Assembly: GCA_015680685.1 (NCBI GenBank)
Contig: MNCI01015680.1
Location: 1-64,000, forward strand
Origin: Gnetum montanum
Taxonomy: Eukaryota; Streptophyta; Gnetopsida; Gnetales; Gnetaceae
Direction: 5' to 3'
Length of the DNA: 64,000 nt
In this document: positions 23,400 to 34,650 of the stretch, one piece after another
Layout of the letters: each line of letters opens with the position of its first letter
Numbering within the stretch: the first letter of the stretch is position 1
The notes under the pieces: model-generated
Seen by the model: the letters and a program-made list of their open reading frames with translations, nothing else
Databases searched by the model: none
What the model was told of the DNA's origin: nothing
Position numbers and translations under genes: made by a program

Positions 23400-26207
23400 T
23401 CATGTGGTTCCTAGTGGTGGTGGCTCCTCCATGGGCTTTTTCCCTTTATCCTGTGCTCCAGGATTCTGAAATGGATACTTTTGAAGGAGTGCCTAAAGTT
23501 TTTCCTCCTTTGTTTGAGGATCATGTATTGTCCATGCTAATGTTCCAATGTTTGATGGAGTCAGCACCTCCCATGGACATGATAGTTGTGGAAACATTTG
23601 ATTAGCTTTGACGTACCATGCTGCAAACTACTGTTATTCCTCCTTGTAGGCTCTAACTTCATCTCTAAATTCTTGATAATCCATAAGCCATCGAGCCAAG
23701 TTTGTTGCAACATCCTTTTGGCCTTCATAGCTAGCCTTTACCACCTCTAGTTGAGAGTTTCCTACCTCCAATCTTTGCAATGTCTTCTTGTGTTCAACAA
23801 ACTCTATCTCATATTTGGCATAGGTGGTAGCTACCTATTTTTCTAACTCATTCCTTAGGTGCCCTGCTATTAACATGGCCAAGTTGGCATCCCACAGATT
23901 TTCCAACTCCATTTATTTTGTGAGATCTTAGATTTGTAGGTCCAAACTCTTTAGTTTTTCTTGGTGGATGAAAGCATAAGTGTCTAGTACTTCTTACCAG
24001 CTAGTGTGTTGAGCACTGAAGGAGTTAATATGGTCCATAGCCATACAGATCTCTTTTTCGATGACCTTCTTATACATCCCCACTTGATCCCAAAAATGTT
24101 CCTTCAACTTTTCATGTTTCTTAGCCTGATTCAGCCACATGCTTATTTCAATGGCCATCTTTTGCCAAATGGTGTGTACCTCCTCCATTGAGAGGGTATT
24201 GTTCTCTCTCGCTAAGCAACTTATGTCTTGGTTGACTCTTATTAGCTGTTCTTGCATTTGTTGGAAACTTTCCTTGAGAACATTCTTCTATTTTTCAACT
24301 ATCATCAACTAAATATTTTTGATAGCAAGGAGTTTATTTTCTTCTTGTAAGGCCTTGAGTGCTTTTGCATATGCATATATTTAAGCCTATGCTTTTGAAG
24401 CATCCCAATTAGCCTTCTCCTTTTCAATTTTCACCCTTTTATTCTCCACTAGTAATTTATTAAGCTACTCTATCCTAAATGATTCTAGTGATTGGCTGGA
24501 ACAAGTTGGGATGGGTCCTGCTATTCAGCTTGTAGGACAATGAACTTTTTTTTGGAGTCTGCCTAGTTTGTCTTCTACGTGTTCGACCCTAACCTTAGCC
24601 ATGACCAGATTTTCTTTGATGAGAATGAAGTCTGATTGTACTGTTGTGACATCTTAGGGGATGTTAAATAAGGACGTCATTACTTGTCCTATTCGTAGTA
24701 AGCAATCTAGAGGATCCTCATGTTCTGTAGGAGTCACTAAGGTGCTGACCAGAACTTGAGCATCACGTGCTCCTGTGAAGTTTGCTGGTGGAAAAATAGG
24801 GATGTTGAATAATTCCTTAATGTGGTCTACGACCACCTCTACTATTCTAGCTGCATCCTAGTGCTACATAACCACCATTGTGGCACCTTCACCAGTTTCT
24901 AATTGTACTTGAAAGGATGTAGCATTTCCCAAATTTGTTGTGACCAATGTGATTCTCCTCCTTCTATTTGTATTGAGAGCTCATCCCTTACATGATCAAT
25001 TGATATGGTGGGCTATATAGCATCATCAATCACCTTGAAGAGATTGGCCTCATCCCTACATCCCGAATTGACCATTTCTACGATGGGCCTAAGATGGCTC
25101 ATCGATGGTCAGTAATCTTGCAACGACGGCAATGGTTGCTAGTCTTGTTGGCCTATGGGCTGCATGCTGGGCCCTTCTCCTTATTGTTGGCTAAGCCTTG
25201 TATATAGAAGTTGGCTAGGCCCTACTGTTTGAGGTGCAGTGGGCCCAACTATCTATTCTTATTTAGGCTCTCGTGTCTCACCAACATCTTTTCTTGGTGC
25301 TGGTGGCTTTAGTAATTTAGCATATGAAGCATTTTGAGCTTTTTTGGGGTGTCATTAGTGTACCCTAGAATTCTAGCACACTGGCACAACTTCCTAATTA
25401 GAGAGGGAAAGGGGAGTGAAAACTTTCCTATCCTATCCTTCATTCCTCAAACTACCTCAATATCTCTATTAAATGCAAATGGGACAAGTTAGCATCAACC
25501 ATGCCCATCAAGATTGCACTTCCTCTGGCCACATAGGTAGAGATCCTATTTAACCCTTTCGTTGGGAAAATGTGATAGGTGCCAATTTTAAACTAAATTC
25601 TCCCTTCAAGGGTGAGTTCTCCATATGTTTTTTCTTCTTTGCCATATGTCCTTTTTAGCCACACTTTTCTTGCATTTGCATTAGAGCGAGTGGACAAATG
25701 AGCAACTTTAGGCCCTGTATTTGGAAGATTTAGAACTTCCACAATGGCCTTTGTGGAGAAATCAACTGATATTCTACCAATGTCAATGGTGGTGCCTTCC
25801 TCTTTATTATGCGAAAATTAATAGGTTTCCCCGAAATACCATTGTCCACTTTCTGAGAGGATAGATCATAATGGATATCCCTTGAGTTAATCCTTGACTG
25901 GTTCAGGGGAAAATTCGGTAAAAGGCCCAAAATTAAGTTCCACAATCACTATAGTGGATGTGGATCTTTCCTGAATGATTTAGATGCATTTCGAAGACAA
26001 CGTGAGATGTTGTCCTTATTTGGGTGCCCTACCCTCTCCACCTTTTGCCTGACTGGATTGTGTAGTCATAGGGGTTTTCTGATGGATGCTGAATGATTAT
26101 GCCTCCTATTTTGCATGCTCCACGTGAGGTCCTTGGCCTCTATCTCTTCTCAGACATTTGGATGCACCTTGAGAAGGTCTTCCCTATTGCCCTCATTTAG
26201 GAGCCAT
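23400..26207 (-). pseudogene. Second gene of element C
   Basis: Reverse-strand homologue of 10857-13646 with all parts present: basic head (MAPK, SIHQKTPMTT), globular part with several frameshifts, middle section around 25100-24650 (VVDHIKELFNIPIFPPANFT, TGARDAQVLVSTLVTPTEHE), and coiled coil (QEQLIRVNQDISCLARENNT, GMYKKVIEKEICMAMDHINS). It ends with a proline-rich tail and TGA at 23402-23400. The ATG at 26207 directly follows the acceptor GATTACAG. Many stops; not functional. Confidence 0.75.
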
Positions 26208-26468
26208 CTGTAATCACACAAAGATCAATTATTAGTAAGATTATTTAAAGAAGTTCAATTATCTCATACCTTACTCATTGCCTTTAATAAATTTTGAATT
26301 CTTTGCTTAGTATGATTTTAGAGTTAGAAATTTTTCAAGAAAGTTCCCCTAAAAGTTTTAATGTTAAGCCTAATTTGATCAGGTGACTCCAATAATAATT
26401 TAAATGATTTAGGTGAAGGAAAAAAATTAGGTTGGTATGAGTTTTTAACATTTTCTAATAATACTTAC
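26208..26468 (-). other. Leader intron of C second gene
   Basis: The best preserved of the three: donor GGG|GTAAGTATT at 26468 (reverse), branch point CTTACTAAT about 30 bases before the end, and acceptor GTGTGATTACAG immediately before ATGGC. Confidence 0.68.
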
Positions 26469-26719
26469 CCCTATGATATCCTTCAGGTGATAGCAAATTT
26501 CAAAAAAGTTATGCGTAAATGCTATTGAACCCCTTCCCCACGACTGAGTTAAACACTCTAGGTTTAAGTAGGTGTGATCAGAAGGGAACTTGAAGCATTA
26601 ATGAGTGTGATATTGACAATTGAATGTTAGAATCTCAAAGTGCTAAAAATCATGGAAGAAAATTTTAACTCCCCTCATATCAATTGTTGAAAATGACTTC
26701 AACATGTGCAGGGGGCCCC

Positions 26720-26790
26720 ATATATATAGGTTTTGTAGACACGATATCACGTACGTGATAGCATGTACCTGATATCGCATCCCATCCAAA
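26720..26790 (-). promoter_or_regulatory. Internal promoter of C second gene
   Basis: Reverse strand: GATATCAGGTACATGC, then a (C/T)ACGTACGTGATATCGTG palindrome, then TATATATA (26728-26721). TATA to leader-intron donor is 260 bp. Confidence 0.6.
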
Positions 26791-27697
26791 ATAGGGTACT
26801 GAGTAAAATTGATGATTTTTTGAGTTTTTTTACAACCAAAATCAAGGATTTGAAGTAGATTTGAAAGGTCTGGGATAATATCAAGTGGAAATTAAGGCAT
26901 TGAAAGTGTAAGAAAGTGGAGTTATACAATGAAGTTCTTTAAAAAGGGTGAGGAAAAAGGACATGTATTGGTTCTAAGGAACGTCTCATTGAAATAATGA
27001 TAAAGGAAAGAATAGATTTGGCAATGTAATACTTGGAGGGTATAAAATGATGTGGTGGTGTTCAACATGTACAAATTACAAAAGTCACACAAGTGGGTCT
27101 TTCCTAAAGAAAGTTTCAACCTATCATGACCTTGCTGTTGGCACATTTTGGCCATTCAATGGAACAGGCTTTATAAGGTTATGGTGATTTTTGAAAAATT
27201 TAAAAGAGATTTTTGAGATTTTGTTTCTTCACCTTGAAGTCTACCATGTTGATTAAGACAAGCTTTTGCTAATTGGTTCACATCCACAAAGGCATGGTTG
27301 AATGTCCCAAAATCTTAGAGGCCTCGTTCAACTTGCATCCTTGAACCAACCAATACACCAAAGTTGCAGAGCCTCCTTCCAAGGACCATGTTGCCCATAT
27401 GCAAAAATCATACCATTCCATGGGATTTCATCCCTTGTTGGCATTCAGACAAAAATGAGCCTAGAATCATGAACACTATCCAACGAGATAAGCGATTACA
27501 CTGCAGAAACCTGGTATCTTGATAAACCAACATAGACTACCAAATTGAACTATCAGTTGATTCGCCTCACCCAGTTGTAGTAACCCTTCCCGAGAGCACT
27601 GCTGTACAAGCTGTTTGGACACAAATATACATGATCTTCCATTCGTTCATTCATCCAAGGGTTTTCCTATCGACATCGGAGTCTCTTGTGTCAGAAA

Positions 27698-28207
27698 ATG
27701 GCAAAGGAGGAGGTGGAGTAGGACGGGCTGAAGGGATTAGAGTTTCTGTCTCTGGTTTCCAAAGTATGCACAGAACTTGAAGCCAACATCGGTTGCGTAG
27801 ACAAAGTCCTTGTGGAGTTCATCACTGAAATCGGACATAAGAGCTAGACCGTGGAGCAATTCGACGCAGAGCTCAAGAAAAATGGTGCGGAGATGCTTGA
27901 TTACTTCATTAGAAGCCTACTTACCATCATTTACGCCATTCTTCCACCCAAAAAGGACTCCAAAAAGTCCAAAGATCCAGCCAACAACAACGACAACAAC
28001 AAATCTAGCTTCCCTGGCCTTGCCGTGCTCAACGACAAACAGCGGATCCGCGAACTCAAACAGGAGATCGAGAAGGACGCCAAAATTGGCGATGATCATG
28101 GTAAGAATGACCAAAAGGACAAGGTTTTAAGAATTTCAGATGGTGACGGTGGAGAGGGTGGCAGCAGCACTAGCACTAGCGCCTGTATCGACATCAAAAC
28201 CAGCTAA
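27698..28207 (+). pseudogene. PRP22: Fragment of pre-mRNA-splicing helicase PRP22/DHX8 (N-terminus)
   Basis: From the ATG at 27698 one frame reads GLKGLEFLSLVSKVCTELEA, then VDKVLVEFITEIG, FDAELKKNGAEMLDYFIRSL and LTIIYAILPPKK, then GLAVLNDKQRIRELKQEIEKD. This order is the conserved N-terminal part of plant DEAH-box ATP-dependent RNA helicase PRP22 (DHX8), which releases spliced mRNA from the spliceosome. Only about 150 of more than 1100 residues are present; the RS-like region, S1 domain and helicase core are missing. Two in-frame TAG codons (27719 and 27845) break it, and after about 28130 the frame runs into unrelated Ser/Gly-rich sequence. It has no introns over this span, but the parent gene may have none there either. 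Confidence 0.85.
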
Positions 28208-29053
28208 GGAGGACTGTGCACGGGCAGAAGATCAGCAGCGGGCATAGAAAAGAGCAGCGACAAAAGAGCAATGGCAGTGGAATGGAGGTTGAGCAGTGGT
28301 GGAATGGTGGCCATCCTAGCTGTCTTTACGGACTGAATCATGAAACATGGCCCCTGTGAGAGCTGAAGCCATACGAAACATTTGCAGCAGCAATCGCATA
28401 CGAGCTGGAAAAGAAGACCTCAGGCCAGTCCAAGGTAGAGCAGTGGTAGCGAAATAGTGGACCAGTCCAAGGCAGAGCAGTGGCAGCGAAATAGTGGACG
28501 AGACAAGTTTGGTGGAGTGGAGCATAAGCTACAGAGATGGGCTGTGCACAAGAAAAGCTAACAGGAAGTTAGTTTAACAGCATACTGATAACTTTGGAAA
28601 ATTATATTTTCTTTATAAAGGAGATCGTTGTCCTCTCAAGAGCACACACTCTTGGACGCCACCACAAGGAGAGATCAGGATTTGAAGTACCTGGATCTGG
28701 GCTTGAATATTTGTTTACTTCACAAAGAACAAATCAAATAGCAAATCTCTGATAAACAAAGGCCCTATGGGAAAAATGTTTGTGTTTTTGAGGGTTAGAT
28801 TACATGATTTTATAATACCATCCAACCGCCACCTCCTATATTGCCAATAAAAAGCAAAATAAAGAGGATATATATGTATGGAGTAAGTTGCAACTATAGC
28901 TTATATTTCTATTTAACTTAGTGATTGTATTTTAATTTTCTATGATATTGTAACCACCAAGGCCACTTGTCAACTATAGCCTTTTTGTCTCCAAAATGGC
29001 CACTTGTCAACTAAATGGGCTACTTCTCAACCACCAAGGACACTTATCATCTA
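28208..29053. other. Interior of insertion G after the PRP22 fragment, no gene
   Basis: A GC-richer, AGCAG-rich part (28208-28560) is followed by AT-rich sequence with TTTATAAAGGAG at about 28613. A phrase GGCCACTTGTCAACTA occurs at 28960 and 28999. No open frame with a known motif. Confidence 0.5.
28425..28498. repeat. Two-copy 37-bp tandem repeat
   Basis: CCAGTCCAAGGTAGAGCAG... is followed by a second near-identical copy (CCAGTCCAAGGCAGAGCAG...), both ending GCGAAATAGTGGA. It lies downstream of the PRP22 fragment within insertion G. Confidence 0.8.
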
Positions 29054-30007
29054 NNNNNNNNNNNNNNNNNNNNNNNNNNNNNNNNNNNNNNNNNNNNNNN
29101 NNNNNNNNNNNNNNNNNNNNNNNNNNNNNNNNNNNNNNNNNNNNNNNNNNNNNNNNNNNNNNNNNNNNNNNNNNNNNNNNNNNNNNNNNNNNNNNNNNNN
29201 NNNNNNNNNNNNNNNNNNNNNNNNNNNNNNNNNNNNNNNNNNNNNNNNNNNNNNNNNNNNNNNNNNNNNNNNNNNNNNNNNNNNNNNNNNNNNNNNNNNN
29301 NNNNNNNNNNNNNNNNNNNNNNNNNNNNNNNNNNNNNNNNNNNNNNNNNNNNNNNNNNNNNNNNNNNNNNNNNNNNNNNNNNNNNNNNNNNNNNNNNNNN
29401 NNNNNNNNNNNNNNNNNNNNNNNNNNNNNNNNNNNNNNNNNNNNNNNNNNNNNNNNNNNNNNNNNNNNNNNNNNNNNNNNNNNNNNNNNNNNNNNNNNNN
29501 NNNNNNNNNNNNNNNNNNNNNNNNNNNNNNNNNNNNNNNNNNNNNNNNNNNNNNNNNNNNNNNNNNNNNNNNNNNNNNNNNNNNNNNNNNNNNNNNNNNN
29601 NNNNNNNNNNNNNNNNNNNNNNNNNNNNNNNNNNNNNNNNNNNNNNNNNNNNNNNNNNNNNNNNNNNNNNNNNNNNNNNNNNNNNNNNNNNNNNNNNNNN
29701 NNNNNNNNNNNNNNNNNNNNNNNNNNNNNNNNNNNNNNNNNNNNNNNNNNNNNNNNNNNNNNNNNNNNNNNNNNNNNNNNNNNNNNNNNNNNNNNNNNNN
29801 NNNNNNNNNNNNNNNNNNNNNNNNNNNNNNNNNNNNNNNNNNNNNNNNNNNNNNNNNNNNNNNNNNNNNNNNNNNNNNNNNNNNNNNNNNNNNNNNNNNN
29901 NNNNNNNNNNNNNNNNNNNNNNNNNNNNNNNNNNNNNNNNNNNNNNNNNNNNNNNNNNNNNNNNNNNNNNNNNNNNNNNNNNNNNNNNNNNNNNNNNNNN
30001 NNNNNNN
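29054..30007. other. Assembly gap (954 N)
   Basis: A run of N. Open frames spanning it are artefacts. Confidence 1.
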
Positions 30008-30201
30008 AAAGTAAGTCATTTGTAGTTTACATACAACGCAATCGTTACATTTCTCGCAACAGCACACACATATACTCACATTAACTACTGAGTTTATTTG
30101 GAGGTATCTGGGCCTTGGTGTTGCCAGAGACCAGCAGGCACCTAAATCCTGTTCGAGGACACTCGTTGGCGGTCGCGTCCCAAATAGTCGCCAACACTTG
30201 C

Positions 30202-31270
30202 ATAACCACGCCTTAAAATGTCCATATGTACTAGAAGGGTTACATGCAATCTACACCTATGCAACGAAACACACACATGTTAAATACCACCTCGATGAGG
30301 TATGAATTCTATGCCACACAAGACACAAGTTAGAAATACTTGGATGGTGAGATGAGATGAATTATAGAAGGGATTGTAGAGATCAGGACATGAAGAAACT
30401 TACCTTGGGAACAATGAATCCAAAGTGTTGTGCATGATTAAAGTACTATTAGCCTATCACTTTAAGATCAAAACCAAGTCCATACATTTGATTAGTAGCA
30501 TTGGATTATTTCATCCCAATGATAGACAATCATAAGAGCATTATGATAGCAAGGTGTATGATCACTTGGCATTTTGCACAATGGATGAGTGATTTGAAGT
30601 TGTCTATGGCACATTTTTCTTGATCTTTTCTTTTCTATTTTTCTTCTTTCTTTTCTTTTCATTCTTTTGGCTACCTTGGCACTTTGTCTTTTCTAAAGGT
30701 GATCAGGAGAAGCCACCAACCTTCAAGCATGGGTGCATGTCTTTCCAATGGGACCCTATAGAACAACATTGAGTTCCTTTATTAAGTGCTTTTATCACAA
30801 CTCTTACTTCCATTTTTCATTAGATCTACAAGGTCTTAATATAACCAAGCTACATGACAGCACATATAGATGTCACCAAAGAGAATCCACAAGTTCCCTT
30901 GATGTCACACCCTTACCATTCCCTCTTATTTTGTCACTTTTTGCTTTGGCATAATGAGTATAAAGTTTCTTTAAGTTTTAATGATAACAAGAATATCATC
31001 ATGCCCAGAGTAGAACCTCTTATTAATAGAATGGGTGGGTGGATGTTGTGGGCTCACTATCCAAATAATTAGTTACTTGTGACTTGATAACATAGAACAA
31101 CACCTCAAATGACAAGTCACATGAGTATTTTATTCACAGATGAGATTACCCTCAAACATATAAAATGAAAAATTGAAAAATGAAAAATTTAGAAAACAAA
31201 AAATTGAAAAATAAAAAAAATTTAAAAACAAAAAAATTGTAAAACTAAAGAAAAGGGAAAAAAATTTACT
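30202..31270 (-). other. Spacer of element C (5' part)
   Basis: Reverse-strand homologue of the A spacer, including the A-rich tract 31160-31265 that is the complement of A's T-rich tract. No gene seen. Confidence 0.6.
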
Positions 31271-31281
31271 AATTTTGCTTG

Positions 31282-33652
31282 TTAGAATGGGGGGTATTCC
31301 CCATGACTAAACCTTTGATCATGGCAAGAATTAATAAATGGAAAGTTTGGATCCATGCATGTTGGAAATATTGGGGTCTGGCCATATCCAAACCACTGGG
31401 TTTCTTTTTGTGTGGTGGAAAGAATTTACCCAACTTGGGGTTCACACACTTGATTAAAGTAGGCATAGTAGTGCATATTATAGGATGTGGTCATGTGATA
31501 AGAAGCTGACCCACTATGACACCCATGATCATAAGATGGTCTGCAAGGACCGATATGTCTCCCCATGTTGTTATATTCATTAGGCTGCATGGTTGTTGGA
31601 GTGTTAATTGGTGGCTTGGATAGGATAATAGGAGGCGTTGAGTTTGAAGAGGAAGGTGCAACATTGTGTTGGGCTTGTGCTAAGTTGGAGGATGCAATGG
31701 TTCCAGAGCCGTGCTATCTCTTTCTATTATCATGCCTAAAGAAAGAACACTTTCAATGATGTGGAGGATTCCCACTGCTATTGACAATGGTAACACAAGT
31801 AATATTTGTTGGTTGGTGCTGTGGTGCCTAACCTTTTGATGCTACTGGTGGCAATGTAGAAGGAGGTGAAGGATGAGAATATTGAGAGAAAGGAGAAGTG
31901 TAAGGAACATGAGGTGGTGATCCCATGGGAAAGGACATGGGTTGATAATACTTGGGAAAATGATAATGATGAGGTGAAGCAGAGGATGTTGATCTAGTTG
32001 GAGAAACAGGATTTTGAACATAATAAGCACTTGGTCTTCGGTGATACGAAGGGTGTGGCCAGTTTGATAATGGCCTCTCCCATGACTGTGGGTTTTGCTA
32101 CTGCAATTGAGCACAATACTTCTACATAAAATTTGGATGTAGCATTCTTCCCCGATGCTCATGTAGATGCGACAAGATTGGGCATTGGCCTTTGGGATGA
32201 TTGTACAAGGAAACATTGCATTGATACTCATGATTTGCAATTGGGCCTTTGTCCTTATTTCCTTCGGCCCTTCTTTCTGATTGTTGAATGGTGTTCTATT
32301 CTGTTTCTTAGTTTGGTATCCTTTGTTTGTTATGGTTGTTAGGGTTATCTTGCATGGTTTTTCCTCTAATAATGTTTGGATATTCTCCACATTTTTCATG
32401 TACCCACTCTATCATCTTATTGATCTCTACTTCAATTTCATCTAGTGATTTTATTATTGGAAAAATTGGGAATGGTTCCACCTTCTTGAGGTAAGATAAT
32501 TTCTCCTCTTCATGATTATGGACCTTTGTTACTTTAAGAGTTTGGTCCTATTGAGATTTTTCAACATTCTTCCATTTGCCTATTTCTCCTTCTTCTTTTA
32601 CTACCCACTTAATAAGCTCTTGGAATTGGTGGGTTTGTATTTCATATAGTTGACCTGGGGCATACATCCCTAGGGTCTCCCTTATTTCATTACAAAGCCC
32701 ATCCATGATGTGACATATTAGCCTTTCGTTGGAGAACCCATGGCTTGGGCATTTGTTTAACAATGAGTAATATCTTTCTAAGGCCATGTCCAAGGGTTCA
32801 TGTTACCCTTATTTCCACTCTTGGATTTGTCTCCCCAAGGCTAACACTCTTGTATAGGTTTGATATCTTTTGTTGAATAGTTTCACCATTGTAGGTCATC
32901 AACAAATTGAATTTGGTTTTAAGAACCTAAACCACACTTTTTGCTTAGCCCACGAGTGTCATAGGAAAGAGCTTAAGTATTTTCCACCCATTATCAATGT
33001 TGTTCCATGCACAAGCATCATAAAAGGCTTGTAAATGATGTTGTGGATCTAAATTGAACCCCCCAAGAACTTAGGAAAGTTTTTTAAATCAAGCCTGGGT
33101 AGATGGCTTTCCTTGCAATGCCTATGGAATATTTGAACAACCTCTATTATATGCATTAGGTTCTTTGTGGCCAGCAGGGATTCATCGTCATTAAGTAGGT
33201 TGTGAGTTTGTAAGTTGGGATGAGGTTGTCTATGTTCATGTTGGCATTCCTGATTATGCCTATGGGTTCAATTTTTATTTCTACACCGACCCCTTGAAGA
33301 ATAGTCATCCATGTCATGACCTAACATTGAAAGAGTAGAGGAAGAAAGAGAATTAGAAGACTCGTCATGACTTTGGTAAGTCTCCCAATCATCCCTTGAT
33401 GTACTCTTGCTAACCATTGAGAAGGTCCTAGGCCTTTTGGGCCACTCTCATTCTAGGGGACATCCCATCCTTACTAGAGGTGTTTGAGTTGGATGACAAG
33501 AGTCCTTGAGTATCGTTGGGATGTCTATGAACAAATGAAACTCTTGCATAAGATTGAGTACTCCAAACTTCTTCTTCATCATAAATTATGTTGGTTCTCC
33601 AATGAATTGCCTCACTATATGTTGTGTTATCGTTATCTTGTGAGAGAGACAT
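31282..33652 (-). pseudogene. gag of element C
   Basis: Reverse-strand homologue of the gag at 6958-8939. The start encodes MSLSQDNDNTTYSEAIHWRT. The core helix is at 32793-32548 (MDMALERYYSLLNKCPSHGF, DGLCNEIRETLGMYAPGQLY). The tail is rich in proline and histidine and ends EYPPF-stop at 31284-31282. Several frameshifts and stops. As in A, gag ends at a purine-rich AGTCATGGGGA phrase and no protease follows. Confidence 0.78.
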
Positions 33653-33773
33653 TATCATGCATTGTGTGTGACTCAATTGAATTTAATTTAATTTATTTTT
33701 TTTGAAAGATATATCATTAATACCTTGTTATGATGATCTTATATGATATAACTAACCTAAATAACTGGCACCA

Positions 33774-33791
33774 TCCTCAGCAATGGTGCCA
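33774..33791 (-). other. Primer-binding site of element C
   Basis: Reverse strand TGGCACCATTGCTGAGGA, directly inside the 5' LTR; a mutated tRNA-Asp-type site as in A. Confidence 0.7.
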
Positions 33792-33792
33792 A

Positions 33793-34645
33793 TGATGAGT
33801 GACAAGGTACCCCTACAGTCAACCATACGAACACGAGCATGTATGTATGATCTAGTTGAGCTTCATGGATGGACTAATTGTGGCACCTAGACAGTTATAC
33901 ATTGATTGCAGTTTGCTATCTTCCCACCTGGACTAGTATTTGCTTTGTCACGTATGATTTAGTCCAAAGTGAGGTGTATGATGTGATTTCTAATACTATG
34001 CTACTCCTAAAGACAATGAGAAATAACTTGATTAAGCTAATAAGCAATAGAAAATAAAATCTAAGCTAGCCTAAGTGCAATGAGCATCTATCCTTAATCA
34101 TCCATATGCACCTTGGACTTTGTGTACTACTTCTAGGATTACCAAGCACACATCACTCGAAGCACTACTTGATATGCTACTGGGTTACCACGTAGTTACA
34201 CTTAAATGGTTGTGATTAAGACATACTCATTTTGCATTAATAATAGAAATAATAAATGATAATGAAAGAGATATTAACTAAAAATAATAATAAATAATTA
34301 ACAATTAAATAATTAAAAATTGATTGAATGCTACAATGATGGAGTAATCTCGATCTTTATTGCTGATTGTGTGCATGTCCAAGTATGTCACACTCGAACA
34401 AAGGTTACGTATAATTACAAGAATCACACTGCAGGCATGCACTTGGGAAAGAACTAAAAACTAAAAATGATAAAAAACTCCTAATGACTAAAATAATATC
34501 TTATCATCCCATGCACCTGAGTGCTATATTTATAGGCTAACACATGAATCACAATATTGTGTATATGATATCATATCCAAGTTGCAATATTGCGTACTCG
34601 ATATCGTGTAATCGATATCGGGGCTTGGCAAACCATGATTCATCA
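33793..34645 (-). repeat. 5' LTR of element C
   Basis: 853 bp, TGATGAG (33793) to TTCATCA (34645), followed by CAAAG. TATA at 34534-34527 (reverse), with three GATATC/CAATATTG units upstream of it (34550-34620), one more than in the 3' LTR. Confidence 0.92.
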
Positions 34646-34650
34646 CAAAG

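Larger units (their letters stand above)
27136..30196 (+). mobile_element. Insertion G: TG...CA element carrying a PRP22 gene fragment
   Basis: It interrupts the spacer of C exactly between two copies of CTTGC (27131-27135, 30197-30201). The ends are inverted: TGTTGGC at 27136 and GCCAACA at 30190-30196. A 5-bp duplication with TG...CA ends is the signature of LTR-element integration, but no LTR pair is visible; 954 bases of N hide part of the interior. No gag or pol is seen outside the gap. It may be a small non-autonomous (TRIM/LARD-like) element that captured host sequence. Orientation is undetermined; plus is given because the captured gene reads that way. Confidence 0.7.
22385..34645 (-). 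mobile_element. Element C: family-A retrotransposon with a nested insertion
   Basis: A reverse-oriented element bounded by LTRs at 33793-34645 (5') and 22385-23212 (3') and by the target duplication CAAAG (22380-22384, 34646-34650). Contents in transcription order: primer site, gag, spacer (split by insertion G), internal promoter, leader intron, second gene, polypurine tract, 3' LTR. Like A it has no pol. Without insertion G it would be about 9.2 kb, close to A. It landed in the spacer of element B. Confidence 0.93.

Noticed and set aside
27512-27518. TGGTATC as a tRNA-Met primer-binding site for insertion G
   Set aside because: Not preceded by an LTR end (no CA), and only seven bases match; too short to support.
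28996-30084. Long open frames on both strands across 29054-30007
   Set aside because: They consist almost entirely of N; the gap simply has no stop codons.
27136-30196. Insertion G as a DNA transposon with terminal inverted repeats
   Set aside because: The inverted ends are only 7 bp, start TG/end CA, and the duplication is 5 bp, which fits LTR integration better than hAT (8), Mutator (9), CACTA or PIF (3).
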